Shown: in pieces, positions 8,027 through 17,682 of the stretch
How positions within the stretch are numbered: the first letter of the stretch is position 1
Layout: each line of letters begins with the position of its first letter
Source of the DNA: Streptomyces sp. NL15-2K
GTDB lineage: Bacteria > Actinomycetota > Actinomycetes > Streptomycetales > Streptomycetaceae
Length of the DNA: 64,000 bases
Assembly: GCF_030551255.1 (NCBI RefSeq)
Contig: NZ_CP130630.1
Location: 3,639,501 to 3,703,500, forward strand
Direction: 5' to 3'
The notes under the pieces: model-generated
Databases searched by the model: none
What the model saw: the letters and a program-made list of their open reading frames with translations, nothing else
Told to the model about the DNA's origin: nothing
Program-made: the position numbers and the translations under genes

Positions 8027-9592
8027 GTGGATCGCGCAACGCAGGTCACCGCTCGCAACAACGGGCACTTGGATCCCGTAAGCACCATTTCCTCACCACC
8101 CTTTTCCGGCCATGGTGAGGTCACGCGCTCCGAGGGTGTTGTATACGATCCAGCCGCGCGGACACATTCGCTGCACGTGAGGGCGGCGCAGGTGCTGGAG
8201 GGCAACTGGAGGGGCGCCTCCACGGTCCCCTCGCGTGGCCTGTATCCGCACCAGTGGTCCTGGGACTCCGCGTTCATCGCGATCGGCCTGCGCCACCTGT
8301 CGCCGTTACGGGCACAGACGGAGCTGGAGACGCTCCTGGACGCCCAGTGGGGCGACGGGCGGATCCCGCACATCGTCTTCAACCCCTCCGTCCCCCTCGA
8401 CGCGTACTTCCCGAGCCCCGACTTCTGGCGCTCCTCGACCGCGGGGCGCGCTGCGGGCGCCCCGCGCACCGGGGAGACCTCCGGGATCGTGCAGCCACCG
8501 GTGCACGCGCTGGCGGCCTGGCTGGTGCACCGCGCCGATCCGGGGCTGTCGCGGGCGCGCGGCTTCCTCGCCCGGGTGTATCCGCGGCTGGCCGCCTGGC
8601 ACCGGTATCTGCTGCACCGGCGCGACCTGGGCGGGGGCGGTCTGGCGTCCGTCGTACACCCCTGGGAACAGGGTATGGACAACAGCCCCTGCTGGGACGC
8701 CCCGCTGAGCCGGATCACGCCCGCTCCGGCCCGCTCCTTCCGGCGCGCCGACCTCGACCACGGGGCGGCGGAGGACCGGCCGACGGATCTGGACTACGGG
8801 CGGTACGTGCGGCTGGCGACGGACTACCGGGACGGCGGATACGCCGATGGCGCTTCCGAGTTCGCCGTGGAGGACCCCGCCTTCAACGCCCTGCTCATCG
8901 CGTCCGAACACGCGCTCGCCCGCATCGCGCAGGAGCTGGGCGCGACCGGCACGGCCCGACAGGCGCGCGCGGAGCGGCTGACGGCGGCGCTGATCGAGCG
9001 GCTGTGGGATCCGGCGGAGGGGATGTTCTTCTGCCGCGACGTGCGGGGCGGGGCGGTGGCCGGGGAGCGAGGCGAGGGGCCGCGTGAGGGGCCGCGTGGG
9101 GAGCTGATTCCCGAGCGCAGCGTCTCGGGTCTGGTGCCTCTCCTTCTGCCCGGCCTCCCGCGTGACGTCGTCGCCGCGCTCGTCCGTACGACGTGCGGCC
9201 CGCACTTCGGGCTGGGGACCACCACCCGTCTCGTCCCGTCGTACGACCTCCTCGGCGAGGCCTTCGACCCGCACCGCTACTGGCGGGGACCGGCCTGGTT
9301 CAACACGAGCTGGCTGCTGGAACGCGGGCTCAGGGTGCAGGGCGAGCGGGATCGCGCCGACGCGCTGCGGGCGGCGGTTCTCACCACCGCCGACTCGTCC
9401 GGATTCGCGGAGTACGTCGACCCGTACACCGGCGAGGCCTGCGGGGCGGCCGACTTCAGCTGGACCGCCGCGCTCGCGCTCGACCTGCTGCACAGCGAAA
9501 CATCAGGCACGGAAGTCACGGAAATCACGGAAGCCACAGCAGTCAAGGAAGTCACGAACGTCTCGGCGATCAAGGGAGGGGACCGGGGATGA
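8027..9592 (+). CDS. GH63-like glycosidase (mannosylglycerate/glucosylglycerate hydrolase type)
   Basis: A 521-residue protein with no signal peptide. Seen: an (alpha/alpha)6 glycosidase pattern beginning at about residue 60, with YPHQWSWDSAFIAIGLRHL, WGDGRIPHIVFNP, HPWEQGMDNSPCWD and WRGPAWFNTSWLL. These segments recall GH63 hydrolases of the mannosylglycerate/glucosylglycerate type and trehalase-like relatives. The substrate is therefore inferred to be a small compatible-solute glucoside or an oligosaccharide, but is not proven. The start is GTG at 8027 with GGGGAG 6 bases before it. Codon 94 is TTA (8306-8308), so translation may depend on the bldA tRNA. The C-terminus is a repetitive Thr/Val/Glu tail (EVTEITEATAVKEVTNVS). 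It overlaps the next gene by 4 bases (ATGA), so the two form an operon, probably under the adjacent ROK regulator. Confidence 0.78.
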   Translation: MDRATQVTARNNGHLDPVSTISSPPFSGHGEVTRSEGVVYDPAARTHSLHVRAAQVLEGNWRGASTVPSRGLYPHQWSWDSAFIAIGLRHLSPLRAQTELETLLDAQWGDGRIPHIVFNPSVPLDAYFPSPDFWRSSTAGRAAGAPRTGETSGIVQPPVHALAAWLVHRADPGLSRARGFLARVYPRLAAWHRYLLHRRDLGGGGLASVVHPWEQGMDNSPCWDAPLSRITPAPARSFRRADLDHGAAEDRPTDLDYGRYVRLATDYRDGGYADGASEFAVEDPAFNALLIASEHALARIAQELGATGTARQARAERLTAALIERLWDPAEGMFFCRDVRGGAVAGERGEGPREGPRGELIPERSVSGLVPLLLPGLPRDVVAALVRTTCGPHFGLGTTTRLVPSYDLLGEAFDPHRYWRGPAWFNTSWLLERGLRVQGERDRADALRAAVLTTADSSGFAEYVDPYTGEACGAADFSWTAALALDLLHSETSGTEVTEITEATAVKEVTNVSAIKGGDRG

Positions 9593-11526
9593 CGGACCGG
9601 CATCATCTGCTCGTGTACGGCGGGACGTTCGCCGCCGTGGGCGACGGCGGGGACATCAGCGGCGTACGGGGCGGCAGTTCCCCGGACGGGTTGTTCGTAC
9701 GTGACGCCCGGCACCTGAGCCGGTGGCAGCTCACCGTCGACGGTGCCGTACCGGAGGCGCTGTCGCCGGTCGCCGACGGGGACACCGCGCGCTGCGTGCT
9801 CGTGCCGCGCGGCGGACGCAGCGAGCCGCCCGCGTACACGCTCTTCCGTGAACAGGCCGTCGGCGACGGCTCGTTCGTCGAGTCGCTGCGCGTGACCAGC
9901 AACCGTCCGGTGCCGACGACGGTCCACCTCGCGGTCACCGCCGACGCCGACTTCACCGACCAGTTCGAGCTGCGCACCGACCACCGCACTTACGCGAAGA
10001 TAGGAGCCACCCGCTCCCGCCAAATCCTCGACGACGGTGTGGAGTTCACGTACCAGCGCGGCGAATGGCGCTCTCGTACGACGGTGACGGCCGACCCCGC
10101 TCCGGACGGCGTCGAGGAGACCGGTACCGGTGCGCGCCGGCTCATCTGGACGCTGGATCTGGAGCCGCACGGCACGGCGGAGCTGACCTTGCGGGTCATG
10201 GCGCGTCCGCACGGCGACAAGCGGGCGCTGCGGGTGCCCCGCTCCCCCGCCGCCGTCAACGAACAACTCCTCTCCTTCGAAGGCGAGTACGTGGAGGGCG
10301 TGGCCTTCCCGACCGGCTGGCCGGAGCTGGCCGCGGCCTGCGCGCGCGGCCTCGCCGACCTCGCCTCGCTCCAGGTGCCGGCGACCGGGCCGGACGGCGA
10401 GGAGCTGCGGGTTCCGGCCGCCGGGGCCCCGTGGTTCCTGACCCTGCTGGGCCGGGACGCCCTGCTCACCTCGCTGTTCGCGCTCCCCTACCGGCCGCGG
10501 CTGGCCGCCGCCACGCTCCCCGCGCTCGCCGCCACGCAGGCGACGGAGACCGGCGTCGACTCGGTGGCCCAGCCCGGCAAGATCGTGCACGAGGTACGGC
10601 ACGGCGAGCTGGCGCACTTCGGGCAGGTGCCGTACGGGCGGTATTACGGCTCGGTGGACGCGACGCCGCTGTTTCTGGTGTTGCTGGGCGCGTACGTCGA
10701 GCACACCGGCGACGCGGAGCTGGCCCGGCGCCTCGAACCCCATGCCCGCGCGGCGATCGGCTGGATGCTGGACCACGGCGGGCTGACCTCGCGCGGCTAC
10801 CTGGTCTATCGCGCCGACGAGGGCGGCCTGGCCAACCAGAACTGGAAGGACTCCCCCGGCGCCATCTGCTCGGCCGACGGCACGCGCCCGACCGGGCCGG
10901 TGATGGCGGCGGGAGCGCAGGGGTACGCGTACGACGCGCTGCGCCGCACGGCGTGGGTGGCGCGCACGGCGTGGGGCGACCAGGTGTACGCGGACCTGCT
11001 GGAACAGGCGGCCGGCGATCTGCGCGACCGCTTCCAGCGGGACTTCTGGATGCCGGAGCGGTCCTTCCCCGCGCTCGCGCTGGACGGGGAGGGCAACCAG
11101 GTGGACGCGCTGGCCTCCGACGCCGGGCATCTGCTGTGGTCCGGGCTGCTGGACAAGGAGTACGGCGAGCTGGTCGGCCGGCGGTTGCTGGAACCGGACT
11201 TCTTCTCCGGGTGGGGCGTCCGCACGCTGGCGGCCGGACAACCGGCGTACCACCCCATGTCCTACCACCGCGGTTCGGTCTGGCCGCACGACAACGCACT
11301 GATCACCCTCGGTCTGGCCCGTTACGGCCTGCACGACGAGGCCCGTTCGGTCGCGCACGCACTGGTCGACGCGGCGACGGCGACCGGCCATCGGCTGCCG
11401 GAGGTCCTCGCGGGGTACGGCCGGGACAGCCACGCGGAGCCGGTGCCGTATCCACACGCGTGCGTACGGGAGTCCCGCTCGGCGTCGGCGCCGTTGGCGC
11501 TGCTGACGGCGGTCGGGGGCGCGTAG
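9589..11526 (+). CDS. Glycogen-debranching-like amylo-alpha-1,6-glucosidase family protein
   Basis: A 645-residue protein in two parts. Residues 1-190 form a debranching-enzyme N-terminal beta domain ([29 protein letters not shown]). Residues 220-640 form an (alpha/alpha)6 barrel with [46 protein letters not shown] and [16 protein letters not shown]. This architecture matches the family annotated as amylo-alpha-1,6-glucosidase or glycogen debranching N-terminal protein. Members act on alpha-glucans or plant/osmolyte-derived glucosides, and the real substrate is often unknown. It starts at an ATG overlapping the previous stop (ATGA), implying translational coupling to the GH63-like enzyme. No signal peptide is seen, so it acts in the cytoplasm on imported or stored sugars. 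Confidence 0.8.
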   Translation: MTDRHHLLVYGGTFAAVGDGGDISGVRGGSSPDGLFVRDARHLSRWQLTVDGAVPEALSPVADGDTARCVLVPRGGRSEPPAYTLFREQAVGDGSFVESLRVTSNRPVPTTVHLAVTADADFTDQFELRTDHRTYAKIGATRSRQILDDGVEFTYQRGEWRSRTTVTADPAPDGVEETGTGARRLIWTLDLEPHGTAELTLRVMARPHGDKRALRVPRSPAAVNEQLLSFEGEYVEGVAFPTGWPELAAACARGLADLASLQVPATGPDGEELRVPAAGAPWFLTLLGRDALLTSLFALPYRPRLAAATLPALAATQATETGVDSVAQPGKIVHEVRHGELAHFGQVPYGRYYGSVDATPLFLVLLGAYVEHTGDAELARRLEPHARAAIGWMLDHGGLTSRGYLVYRADEGGLANQNWKDSPGAICSADGTRPTGPVMAAGAQGYAYDALRRTAWVARTAWGDQVYADLLEQAAGDLRDRFQRDFWMPERSFPALALDGEGNQVDALASDAGHLLWSGLLDKEYGELVGRRLLEPDFFSGWGVRTLAAGQPAYHPMSYHRGSVWPHDNALITLGLARYGLHDEARSVAHALVDAATATGHRLPEVLAGYGRDSHAEPVPYPHACVRESRSASAPLALLTAVGGA

Positions 11527-11681
11527 CGGGGCGGTCGGCGAGGCGTTTGCCGGGTGTTTGCCGAGGAGTGGGCAAAAGTGCTGAACACCGGACGGAGGCG
11601 AACCGTACGGGACTGTGGCGGATCCGATCCCCTCACATCGGATCCGCCGCTCCACCGGGCTTCGTACGGAAGGACCTTCGG

Positions 11682-14570
11682 GTGCCTGTCTTCACGCGCT
11701 TCCATCGGCCGACGGAAACGACCGACGACACTACGTCTGTCACAACGCCGACCGAGGAGCCAACAGAGGTGCCGAGCGAAGCCGTAGCGGAAAAGCAGTC
11801 GGAGCCGGGGGCGCCCGCCGGGGAAGCCGAGCAAGGGGCGGCTGCCCGGGAGACCGAGCCGGGGGCGGCTGCCCGGGAGACCGAGCCGGGGGCGACTGCC
11901 CGGGAGACCGAGCCGGGGGCGACTGCCCGGGAGACCGAGCCGGGCGGGCCTGCTGGGGAAGCCGAGCCCGAGGCTCCCGCCGGGCCGGCCGAGCCGGAGA
12001 CCCACGCCGAGGAGCAGGCCGGGTCACAGGTACCGACCGAGGGCACAGCAGGGGCGGATGCCCCCACCGAGGTTCCGGCCGAGCCGGAGACCATCGCCCA
12101 GGTGCTGGCCGATCCGGATGTCCCCGCCGAGGACCGGGCCGGGCCGAAGGCACCGGCCGCTGACACGGCCAACCCTCAGCCACCGGCCGAGGGACAGGCT
12201 CCGCCAGAGACACCGGCCAGTGACACGGCCGAGCCGGAGGCACCCGCCGAGGACCCGGCCGGGCCGAAGGCACCGGCCGCTGACACGGCCGCCTCGGAAC
12301 CACCGGCCGGAAACCTGACCAAGCCCCACCCCTCTGCTGACGAAACAGCCCAGCCGGAGGCCCCCGCCGAGGCCAAGGCTGAGCCACAGGCAACAGCCGA
12401 GGACCAGGATCGGCCAGCGGCACCGCCCGGTGACCCGGCCAAGCCGAACGCCCCCACCGAGACCGAGACCAGGCCGGAGACTCCGGCCCTGGACACGGCC
12501 AGGACTCAGCCACCGGCCGAGGGACAGGCTCCGCCAGAGACACCGGCCAGTGACACGGCCGAGCCGGTGGCACCCGCCGAGGACCCGGCCGAGCCGGTGG
12601 CATCCCCCGAGGACCCGGCCGAGCCGGTGGCATCCCCCGAGGTCCCGGCCGAGCCGGTGGCATCCCCCGAGGTCCCGGCCGAGCCGGAGGCATCCCCCGA
12701 GGTCCCGGCCGAGCCGGTGGCATCCGCCGAGGTCCCGGCGGAGCCGGATGCCCCCGCCGAGGACCAGATCCTCCCGGAGCCGCCCGCCCGGGCAGAGGCA
12801 GCGGCCCAACCGCCCGCCGCCGCTCAACCTGCCGCAGCGCCCCAACCAGCCGCCGTCCCCGCCGATGAGACCGCCCCCTCCCACCCCACCCCCAGATCCC
12901 GTCTGGCCCACTGGCGTGCCTGGCGGACCCGGTATCCCGTTGCCGCCCGCACCCTCTACTGGACCACCACCGCCCTCGCCGTCCTCCTCGTCTTCGGGGC
13001 GTTGCTGCTGCCCAACACCCTTGCCTCGTTGCAGAGCAACCGGTTCACGCGGTTGCCGGCGGAGGCGATCGTGGGGGCTGCCGTGTTGCTCGCGTTGCCG
13101 CGGCGGGTGCGGATGGGTGTGGCGGCGTTGTTCGGGGTAGTGCTCGGGGCGTTGACCGTGGTGAATCTGCTCGACATGGGGTTCACCGAGTATCTCGGCC
13201 GGGGCTTCAATCTCGTCCTCGACTGGGGGCTGTTGGACGACGCCCAGGCCTATGTCGAGGATTCCATGGGGCGTGCGATGGCCGTCGGCGCCACCATCGG
13301 CGCGGGCCTCCTCATCGTCATGCTGTTCGTCGTCATGGCCCTCGCGACCGTCCGGCTCAGCAATCTGCTCGTCCGCAACACCCAGGCCTCCACCCGCGCC
13401 ACGCTCATCGCCGGCACCGTGTGGATCACCTGCTCCACCCTCGGCCTCCAGTTCAACGGCATGCCGATCGCCTCCAACCGCGCCGCCGGCGCCCTGGAGA
13501 CCCAGGCCAGGCGGGTGAAGGACACTCTCCGGGACGAGGCCGCCTTCGCGAAGGAGGCCAAGGCCGACACCTTCGGCAACACCCCCGCCGACCAGCTCGT
13601 CCCCGACCTGCGCGGCAAGGACGTACTCTTCACCTTCATCGAGAGCTACGGCCGCAGCGCCGTCGAGGACCCGGACATCGCCCCCGGCGTCAACCAGACC
13701 CTCGACGTGAGCAACGAGGCCCTGAAGAAGGCCGGTTACCACGCCAAGAGCGGCTGGCTGACGTCGGCGACGTTCGGCGGCAGCAGCTGGCTCGGCCACT
13801 CCACCACCATGTCCGGCCTGTGGATCGACAACCAGCAGCGCTACCGCACGGTGACGGCCGGCGACCACCTCACCCTCACCAAGGCCTTCCAGAAGACGGG
13901 CGCCTGGGACACGGTCGGCGTCATGCCGGGTGTGCAGAAGGGCTGGCCGGAGCAGAAGTGGTACGGCCTCGACAAGCTCTACGACGCCTTCGACCTCGGT
14001 TACAAGGGGCCGAAGTTCAGCTGGTCGACCATGCCGGACCAGTACGCGCTGGAGGCCTTCCAGCGCCAGGTGCACGGCAAGAAGCGCGACAAGCCGCTGA
14101 TGGCGGAGGTCATCCTCACGTCCAGTCACCAGCCCTGGGCGCCGATCCCGAAGATGGTCGGCTGGGACCAGCTCGGTGACGGCAAGATCTTCGGGCCCAT
14201 CGCGAAGGCCGGCCGCAACTCCTCGGAGGTCCTCACCGACTCCGACCTCTCCCAGCAGGAGTACGGCAAGTCCATCAGTTACTCCATCACCAGCCTCACC
14301 CAGTGGATGGAGCGCTACGGCACCGACGACACCGTCCTCGTCTTCCTCGGCGACCACCAGCCCATCGCCCGGGTCAGCGGCAACAACGCCAGCCGTGACG
14401 TGCCCGTCTCGATCGTCGCCAAGGACCCGAAGGTCCTCGACAAGGTCGCGAACTGGAACTGGACGGACGGGATCAAGCCCGCCACCGACGCCCCGGTGTG
14501 GAAGATGAGTTCGTTCCGCGACCGGTTCCTGACGGCGTACGGCTCGACGCCCCATCCGTCCAAGGACTGA
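11682..14570 (+). CDS. LTA-synthase-like membrane sulfatase with long repeat-rich N-terminus
   Basis: A 962-residue protein. Residues about 25-405 are a low-complexity Pro/Ala/Glu region with tandem 9-residue units (ARETEPGAA) and 10-residue units ([10 protein letters not shown]). Residues about 410-560 hold roughly four hydrophobic helices. Residues about 645-950 are an alkaline-phosphatase-superfamily sulfatase domain with [43 protein letters not shown] and FLGDHQP (metal-ligand Asp/His about residues 888-889). Family knowledge: such proteins (LtaS, OpgB and relatives) transfer or cleave phosphoglycerol-type groups at the outer membrane face. The usual nucleophile Thr/Ser falls in the SSWLGHSTT segment. 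I chose GTG at 11682 with GGAAGGAC upstream; no earlier plausible start follows the preceding gene. The 400-residue extension before the first membrane helix is unusual for the family and is predicted to be cytoplasmic. Confidence 0.85.
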   Translation: MPVFTRFHRPTETTDDTTSVTTPTEEPTEVPSEAVAEKQSEPGAPAGEAEQGAAARETEPGAAARETEPGATARETEPGATARETEPGGPAGEAEPEAPAGPAEPETHAEEQAGSQVPTEGTAGADAPTEVPAEPETIAQVLADPDVPAEDRAGPKAPAADTANPQPPAEGQAPPETPASDTAEPEAPAEDPAGPKAPAADTAASEPPAGNLTKPHPSADETAQPEAPAEAKAEPQATAEDQDRPAAPPGDPAKPNAPTETETRPETPALDTARTQPPAEGQAPPETPASDTAEPVAPAEDPAEPVASPEDPAEPVASPEVPAEPVASPEVPAEPEASPEVPAEPVASAEVPAEPDAPAEDQILPEPPARAEAAAQPPAAAQPAAAPQPAAVPADETAPSHPTPRSRLAHWRAWRTRYPVAARTLYWTTTALAVLLVFGALLLPNTLASLQSNRFTRLPAEAIVGAAVLLALPRRVRMGVAALFGVVLGALTVVNLLDMGFTEYLGRGFNLVLDWGLLDDAQAYVEDSMGRAMAVGATIGAGLLIVMLFVVMALATVRLSNLLVRNTQASTRATLIAGTVWITCSTLGLQFNGMPIASNRAAGALETQARRVKDTLRDEAAFAKEAKADTFGNTPADQLVPDLRGKDVLFTFIESYGRSAVEDPDIAPGVNQTLDVSNEALKKAGYHAKSGWLTSATFGGSSWLGHSTTMSGLWIDNQQRYRTVTAGDHLTLTKAFQKTGAWDTVGVMPGVQKGWPEQKWYGLDKLYDAFDLGYKGPKFSWSTMPDQYALEAFQRQVHGKKRDKPLMAEVILTSSHQPWAPIPKMVGWDQLGDGKIFGPIAKAGRNSSEVLTDSDLSQQEYGKSISYSITSLTQWMERYGTDDTVLVFLGDHQPIARVSGNNASRDVPVSIVAKDPKVLDKVANWNWTDGIKPATDAPVWKMSSFRDRFLTAYGSTPHPSKD
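11830..11943 (+). repeat. 27-bp tandem repeats inside the sulfatase gene
   Basis: About four consecutive 27-bp units encode [18 protein letters not shown]. The period is a multiple of three, so reading frame is kept. Units 1-2 and 3-4 are pairwise near-identical, suggesting recent slippage duplication. Confidence 0.85.
12561..12770 (+). repeat. 30-bp tandem repeats inside the sulfatase gene
   Basis: Seven 30-bp units in register (starts at 12561, 12591, 12621, 12651, 12681, 12711, 12741) encode [14 protein letters not shown] decapeptides. The middle units are nearly identical and the outer ones diverged. A longer duplication of about 83 bases is also visible: the segment from 12178 recurs at 12508 with one visible change. 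This array is likely length-variable between strains. Confidence 0.9.
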
Positions 14571-14606
14571 GCCCTTTTCCTCCAAGGACTGAGCCCTTGT
14601 CCGGAG

Positions 14607-15737
14607 TCAGCCCCCGGACGTGTCCAGCTCCGCGTCCTCGCTCACGCCCACGCAGTCGTACGGGTCCTTCAGCCAGCCGTCCGGCAGCACCACCCGGTTG
14701 TTGCCGGACGTACGGCCGCGGGGCCCGTCGGCGCCGGCGGGCCAGGGCTGGTCGAGGTCCAGCTCGTCCAGCCCGGCGCGGAGTTCCTCAAGGGACGAGG
14801 TGATGGCGAGCCGCTTGCGCATCTCCGAGCCGACCGCGAAGCCCTTCAGGTACCAGGCCACGTGCTTGCGGAAGTCGATGACCCCGCGCGTCTCGTCACC
14901 GATCCACTCGCCGAGCAGGGTGGCGTGGCGGACCATGACGTCGGCGACCTCCCGCAACACCGGCTCACGGAAGTCCTGTCGGCCCTCGAACGCCGCCACC
15001 AGGTCCGCGAACAGCCAAGGCCGCCCCAGGCATCCGCGCCCGACGACCACCCCGTCGCACCCGGTCTCCCGCACCATCCTCAGCGCGTCCTGCGCCGACC
15101 AGATGTCTCCGTTGCCGAGCACCGGGATCTCCGGGACGTGCTCCTTCAGCCGGGCGATGGCGTCCCAGTCGGCCGTGCCACCGTAGTGCTGGGCGGCGGT
15201 ACGGCCGTGCAGCGCGATGGCGCTCACGCCCTCCTCGACGGCGATCCGCCCGGCGTCCAGGTAGGTGATGTGGTCGTCGTCGATGCCCTTGCGCATCTTC
15301 ATGGTCACCGGGAGGTCCCCGGCCCCGCTGACCGCCTCCCGCAGGATCGCCCGCAGCAGGTTCCGCTTGTACGGCAGCGCGGAACCGCCGCCCTTGCGCG
15401 TCACCTTCGGGACCGGGCAGCCGAAGTTCAGGTCGATGTGATCGGCCAGGTCCTCCTCCGCGATCATGCGGACGGCCTTGCCGACGGTCGCCGGGTCGAC
15501 GCCGTACAGCTGGATCGAGCGCGGCTTCTCGGTCGCGTCGAAGTGGATCAGCTGCATGGTCTTCTCGTTGCGCTCGACCAGCGCCCGGGTGGTGATCATC
15601 TCGCTCACGAACAGGCCCTTGCCACCACTGAACTCCCTGCACAGGGTGCGGAAAGGCGCGTTGGTGATCCCGGCCATGGGGGCCAGGACGACGGGCGGCT
15701 GGACGGGGTGCGGACCGATCTGCAGGGGCGTGGACAT
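14607..15737 (-). CDS. dus: tRNA-dihydrouridine synthase (DusB-type)
   Basis: A 376-residue flavoenzyme that reduces uridines in the tRNA D-loop using NADPH. Seen: a TIM barrel starting with LAPMAGITNAPFRTLCREF, the IDLNFGCPVPKVTRKGGGSA segment containing the catalytic cysteine, RKGIDDDHITYL and IALHGRTAAQHYGG, VLGNGDIW and GVVVGRGCLGRPWLF for FMN phosphate binding, and a C-terminal helical domain. The family length is about 330-380. The start is uncertain: ATG at 15737 (STPLQIGPH follows) has GGAG only two bases away, and the alternative ATG at 15758 adds seven residues but has no ribosome site. It is divergent from the MFS exporter at 15806 with less than 70 bases between them. Confidence 0.93.
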   Translation of the reverse strand: MSTPLQIGPHPVQPPVVLAPMAGITNAPFRTLCREFSGGKGLFVSEMITTRALVERNEKTMQLIHFDATEKPRSIQLYGVDPATVGKAVRMIAEEDLADHIDLNFGCPVPKVTRKGGGSALPYKRNLLRAILREAVSGAGDLPVTMKMRKGIDDDHITYLDAGRIAVEEGVSAIALHGRTAAQHYGGTADWDAIARLKEHVPEIPVLGNGDIWSAQDALRMVRETGCDGVVVGRGCLGRPWLFADLVAAFEGRQDFREPVLREVADVMVRHATLLGEWIGDETRGVIDFRKHVAWYLKGFAVGSEMRKRLAITSSLEELRAGLDELDLDQPWPAGADGPRGRTSGNNRVVLPDGWLKDPYDCVGVSEDAELDTSGG

Positions 15738-15805
15738 CTCTCCATTGTGCCGCGCCATGAGCTGGGAAATTCGTTAGTTAGACGCACTATCATTTTCGGC
15801 GTACG

Positions 15806-17260
15806 ATGAGGGTCATGCCCGAGCTCAGTTCCCGCCGCCGCATGCTGGTGCTCGCGATCTGCTGCATGAGCCTGTTGATCGTGAGCCTCGACAACACCGT
15901 GCTCAACGTGGCCCTGCCGTCCATGCAGCGCGAACTGCACGCGAGTACGTCCGGTCTGCAGTGGACGATCGACGGGTACACGCTGGTCCTGGCCTCCCTG
16001 CTGATGCTCGCGGGATCCACGGCCGACCGGATCGGCCGCAAGCGCGTCTTCATGGCCGGCCTGGTCGTCTTCACGGTCGGCTCCGCGCTGTGCTCCGTCG
16101 CCCCGAACCTGGGTGCGCTGGTCGCCTTCCGGATGGTGCAGGCGGTGGGCGGCTCGATGCTCAACCCGGTCGCCATGTCGATCATCACCAACACCTTCAC
16201 CGACCCGCGCGAGCGGGCGCGGGCGATCGGGACGTGGGGCGCGGTGGTCGGCATCTCGATGGCGGCCGGGCCGCTGGTCGGCGGGCTGCTCGTGGAGTCG
16301 GTCGGCTGGCGGTTGATCTTCTGGATCAATCTGCCGGTGGGGCTGGCCGCGCTCGTGCTCACCCTGCGGTACGTTCCCGAGTCCCGTGCGCCCAAGGCGC
16401 GGCGCCCCGACCCGGTCGGACAGGTCCTGGTGATCGCGCTGTTCGGCTCGCTCACGTACGCGATCATCGAGGCGCCGAACTCGGGCGTCGTCACCGTGCT
16501 GCCGTTCGCGGTGATCGCGGTGGCCGCACTGGTCGGGCTGCTCCGGTACGAGCCTCGACGCACTGACCCCCTCATCGACCTGCGGTTCTTCCGCTCGGCG
16601 CCGTTCAGTGGGGCCACGGTGATCGCGATGAGCGCGTTCGCGGCGCTGGGTGGCTTCCTGTTCCTGTCGACGCTGTATCTGCAGAACGTGCGGGGGTTGG
16701 ACGCCCTGCACGCGGGGCTGTGGATGCTGCCGATGGCCGTCCCGACCTTCCTGTGCGCGCCGTTGTCCGGCCGTCTGGTCGGCACCCTCGGGCCGCGCGT
16801 GCCGCTGCTGGTCGCGGGGGTCGCGATGACCGCGAGCGCCCTGCTCTTCGCCGGCTTCGAGGCCGAGACGTCCGACGTCACGCTGTTCATCGGATACGCC
16901 CTGTTCGGCATCGGCTTCGGATTCGTCAACGCGCCGATCACCAACACGGCGGTCTCCGGGATGCCGCGCAGCCAGGCCGGGGTGGCCGCGGCCGTCGCCT
17001 CCACCAGCCGGCAGCTGGGGCAGACGCTCGGCGTCGCGGTGATCGGGGCGGTGCTGGCGGCGGGCGTGGGGGCGTCGTCGTACCGGGATGCCTTCGTCTC
17101 CGCCGCCGCGCCGGGGTGGTGGATCCTCGTCGGCTGCGGTGTCGCGGTGCTCGTCCTGGGCGCCCTGACCAGCGGGCGCTGGGCTCGGCGGACGGCGGCG
17201 CGGACGGCCGAGCGACTGGAGTCCCCTGAGGTGCGGGACGCTGCGGGCGTCCGCGTCTAG
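15806..17260 (+). CDS. MFS drug exporter, DHA2 (14-helix) family
   Basis: A 484-residue integral membrane protein with about 14 hydrophobic helices. Seen: motif A is GSTADRIGRKRVF in the loop after helix 2, the helix 1 motif is IVSLDNTVLNVALPSM, and the helix 5 motif C region is GISMAAGPLVGGLL. These are typical of proton-driven EmrB/QacA-type exporters. The substrate is unknown. The start is ATG at 15806 or in-frame ATG at 15815; GAGGG lies before the latter, so the shorter form (VMPELSS lost) is possible. The region shared with dus holds TTAGTTAGACGCACTATCA, which could be an operator, but no regulator gene is adjacent. The TAG stop lies within the terminal CTAG of a palindromic repeat that follows immediately. 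Confidence 0.9.
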   Translation: MRVMPELSSRRRMLVLAICCMSLLIVSLDNTVLNVALPSMQRELHASTSGLQWTIDGYTLVLASLLMLAGSTADRIGRKRVFMAGLVVFTVGSALCSVAPNLGALVAFRMVQAVGGSMLNPVAMSIITNTFTDPRERARAIGTWGAVVGISMAAGPLVGGLLVESVGWRLIFWINLPVGLAALVLTLRYVPESRAPKARRPDPVGQVLVIALFGSLTYAIIEAPNSGVVTVLPFAVIAVAALVGLLRYEPRRTDPLIDLRFFRSAPFSGATVIAMSAFAALGGFLFLSTLYLQNVRGLDALHAGLWMLPMAVPTFLCAPLSGRLVGTLGPRVPLLVAGVAMTASALLFAGFEAETSDVTLFIGYALFGIGFGFVNAPITNTAVSGMPRSQAGVAAAVASTSRQLGQTLGVAVIGAVLAAGVGASSYRDAFVSAAAPGWWILVGCGVAVLVLGALTSGRWARRTAARTAERLESPEVRDAAGVRV

Positions 17261-17425
17261 TGCCCCGGCAGGCAACGTTCGCCCGTCAAGGAGCGGCGTC
17301 CGGTGCGTGCTCTCGGCGTGCCGGCCGGAAGCCCTCGTACTGGACGTACTTGGGCTTTCGGCCGGTGCGGCGAGAGCACGTGCCGGGCGTCGCGACGGGG
17401 CGGACGTTGCCTGTCGGGGCACTAG
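17257..17425. repeat. Palindromic element, copy 1 (169 bp)
   Basis: The whole 169 bases form an imperfect palindrome bounded by CTAG. The left end CTAGTGCCCCGGCAGGCAAC mirrors the right end GTTGCCTGTCGGGGCACTAG. The inner arms (GTGCTCTCG with CGAGAGCAC, and GCCGGCCGGAAGCCC with GGGCTTTCGGCCGGTGC) continue the pairing toward the centre. It sits between convergent genes and probably serves as a bidirectional terminator. The style is MITE-like. No coding content is apparent. Confidence 0.85.
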
Positions 17426-17623
17426 TGCCGCGGCAGGCAACGTTTGCCCGTCAAGGAGCGGCGTCCGGTGCGTGCTCTCGGCGTGCCGGGCGCAGGCCCT
17501 CGTACTGGATGTACTTGGGTCTGTGCCCGGTGCGGCGAGTGGGGGCACCTCCCACGCCTTTAGGGCAGTGGGGGAGCGTGCCGGGCGTCGCGACGGGGCA
17601 AACGTTGCCTGCCGCGGCACTAG
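17422..17623. repeat. Palindromic element, copy 2 (202 bp)
   Basis: A second copy in direct tandem, sharing the CTAG junction with copy 1. Its ends are CTAGTGCCGCGGCAGGCAAC and GTTGCCTGCCGCGGCACTAG. Several bases differ from copy 1, but both sides of a pair change together. Near 17540-17580 it contains an extra segment with its own small hairpin (GTGGGGGCACCTCCCAC), a type of interspersed repeat I recognise as common in Streptomyces intergenic DNA. Confidence 0.85.
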
Positions 17624-17682
17624 GTGCGCACCCTGGAGCGCCGTAAGTGCCTCGGGCCTGTGGCGAGCGGTCCGGAGCGCGG

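Noticed and set aside
12024..14585. An 853-codon minus-strand frame rich in [10 protein letters not shown] repeats
   Set aside because: It is the antisense of the sulfatase gene and its repeat region; the plus-strand frame has a coherent domain structure.
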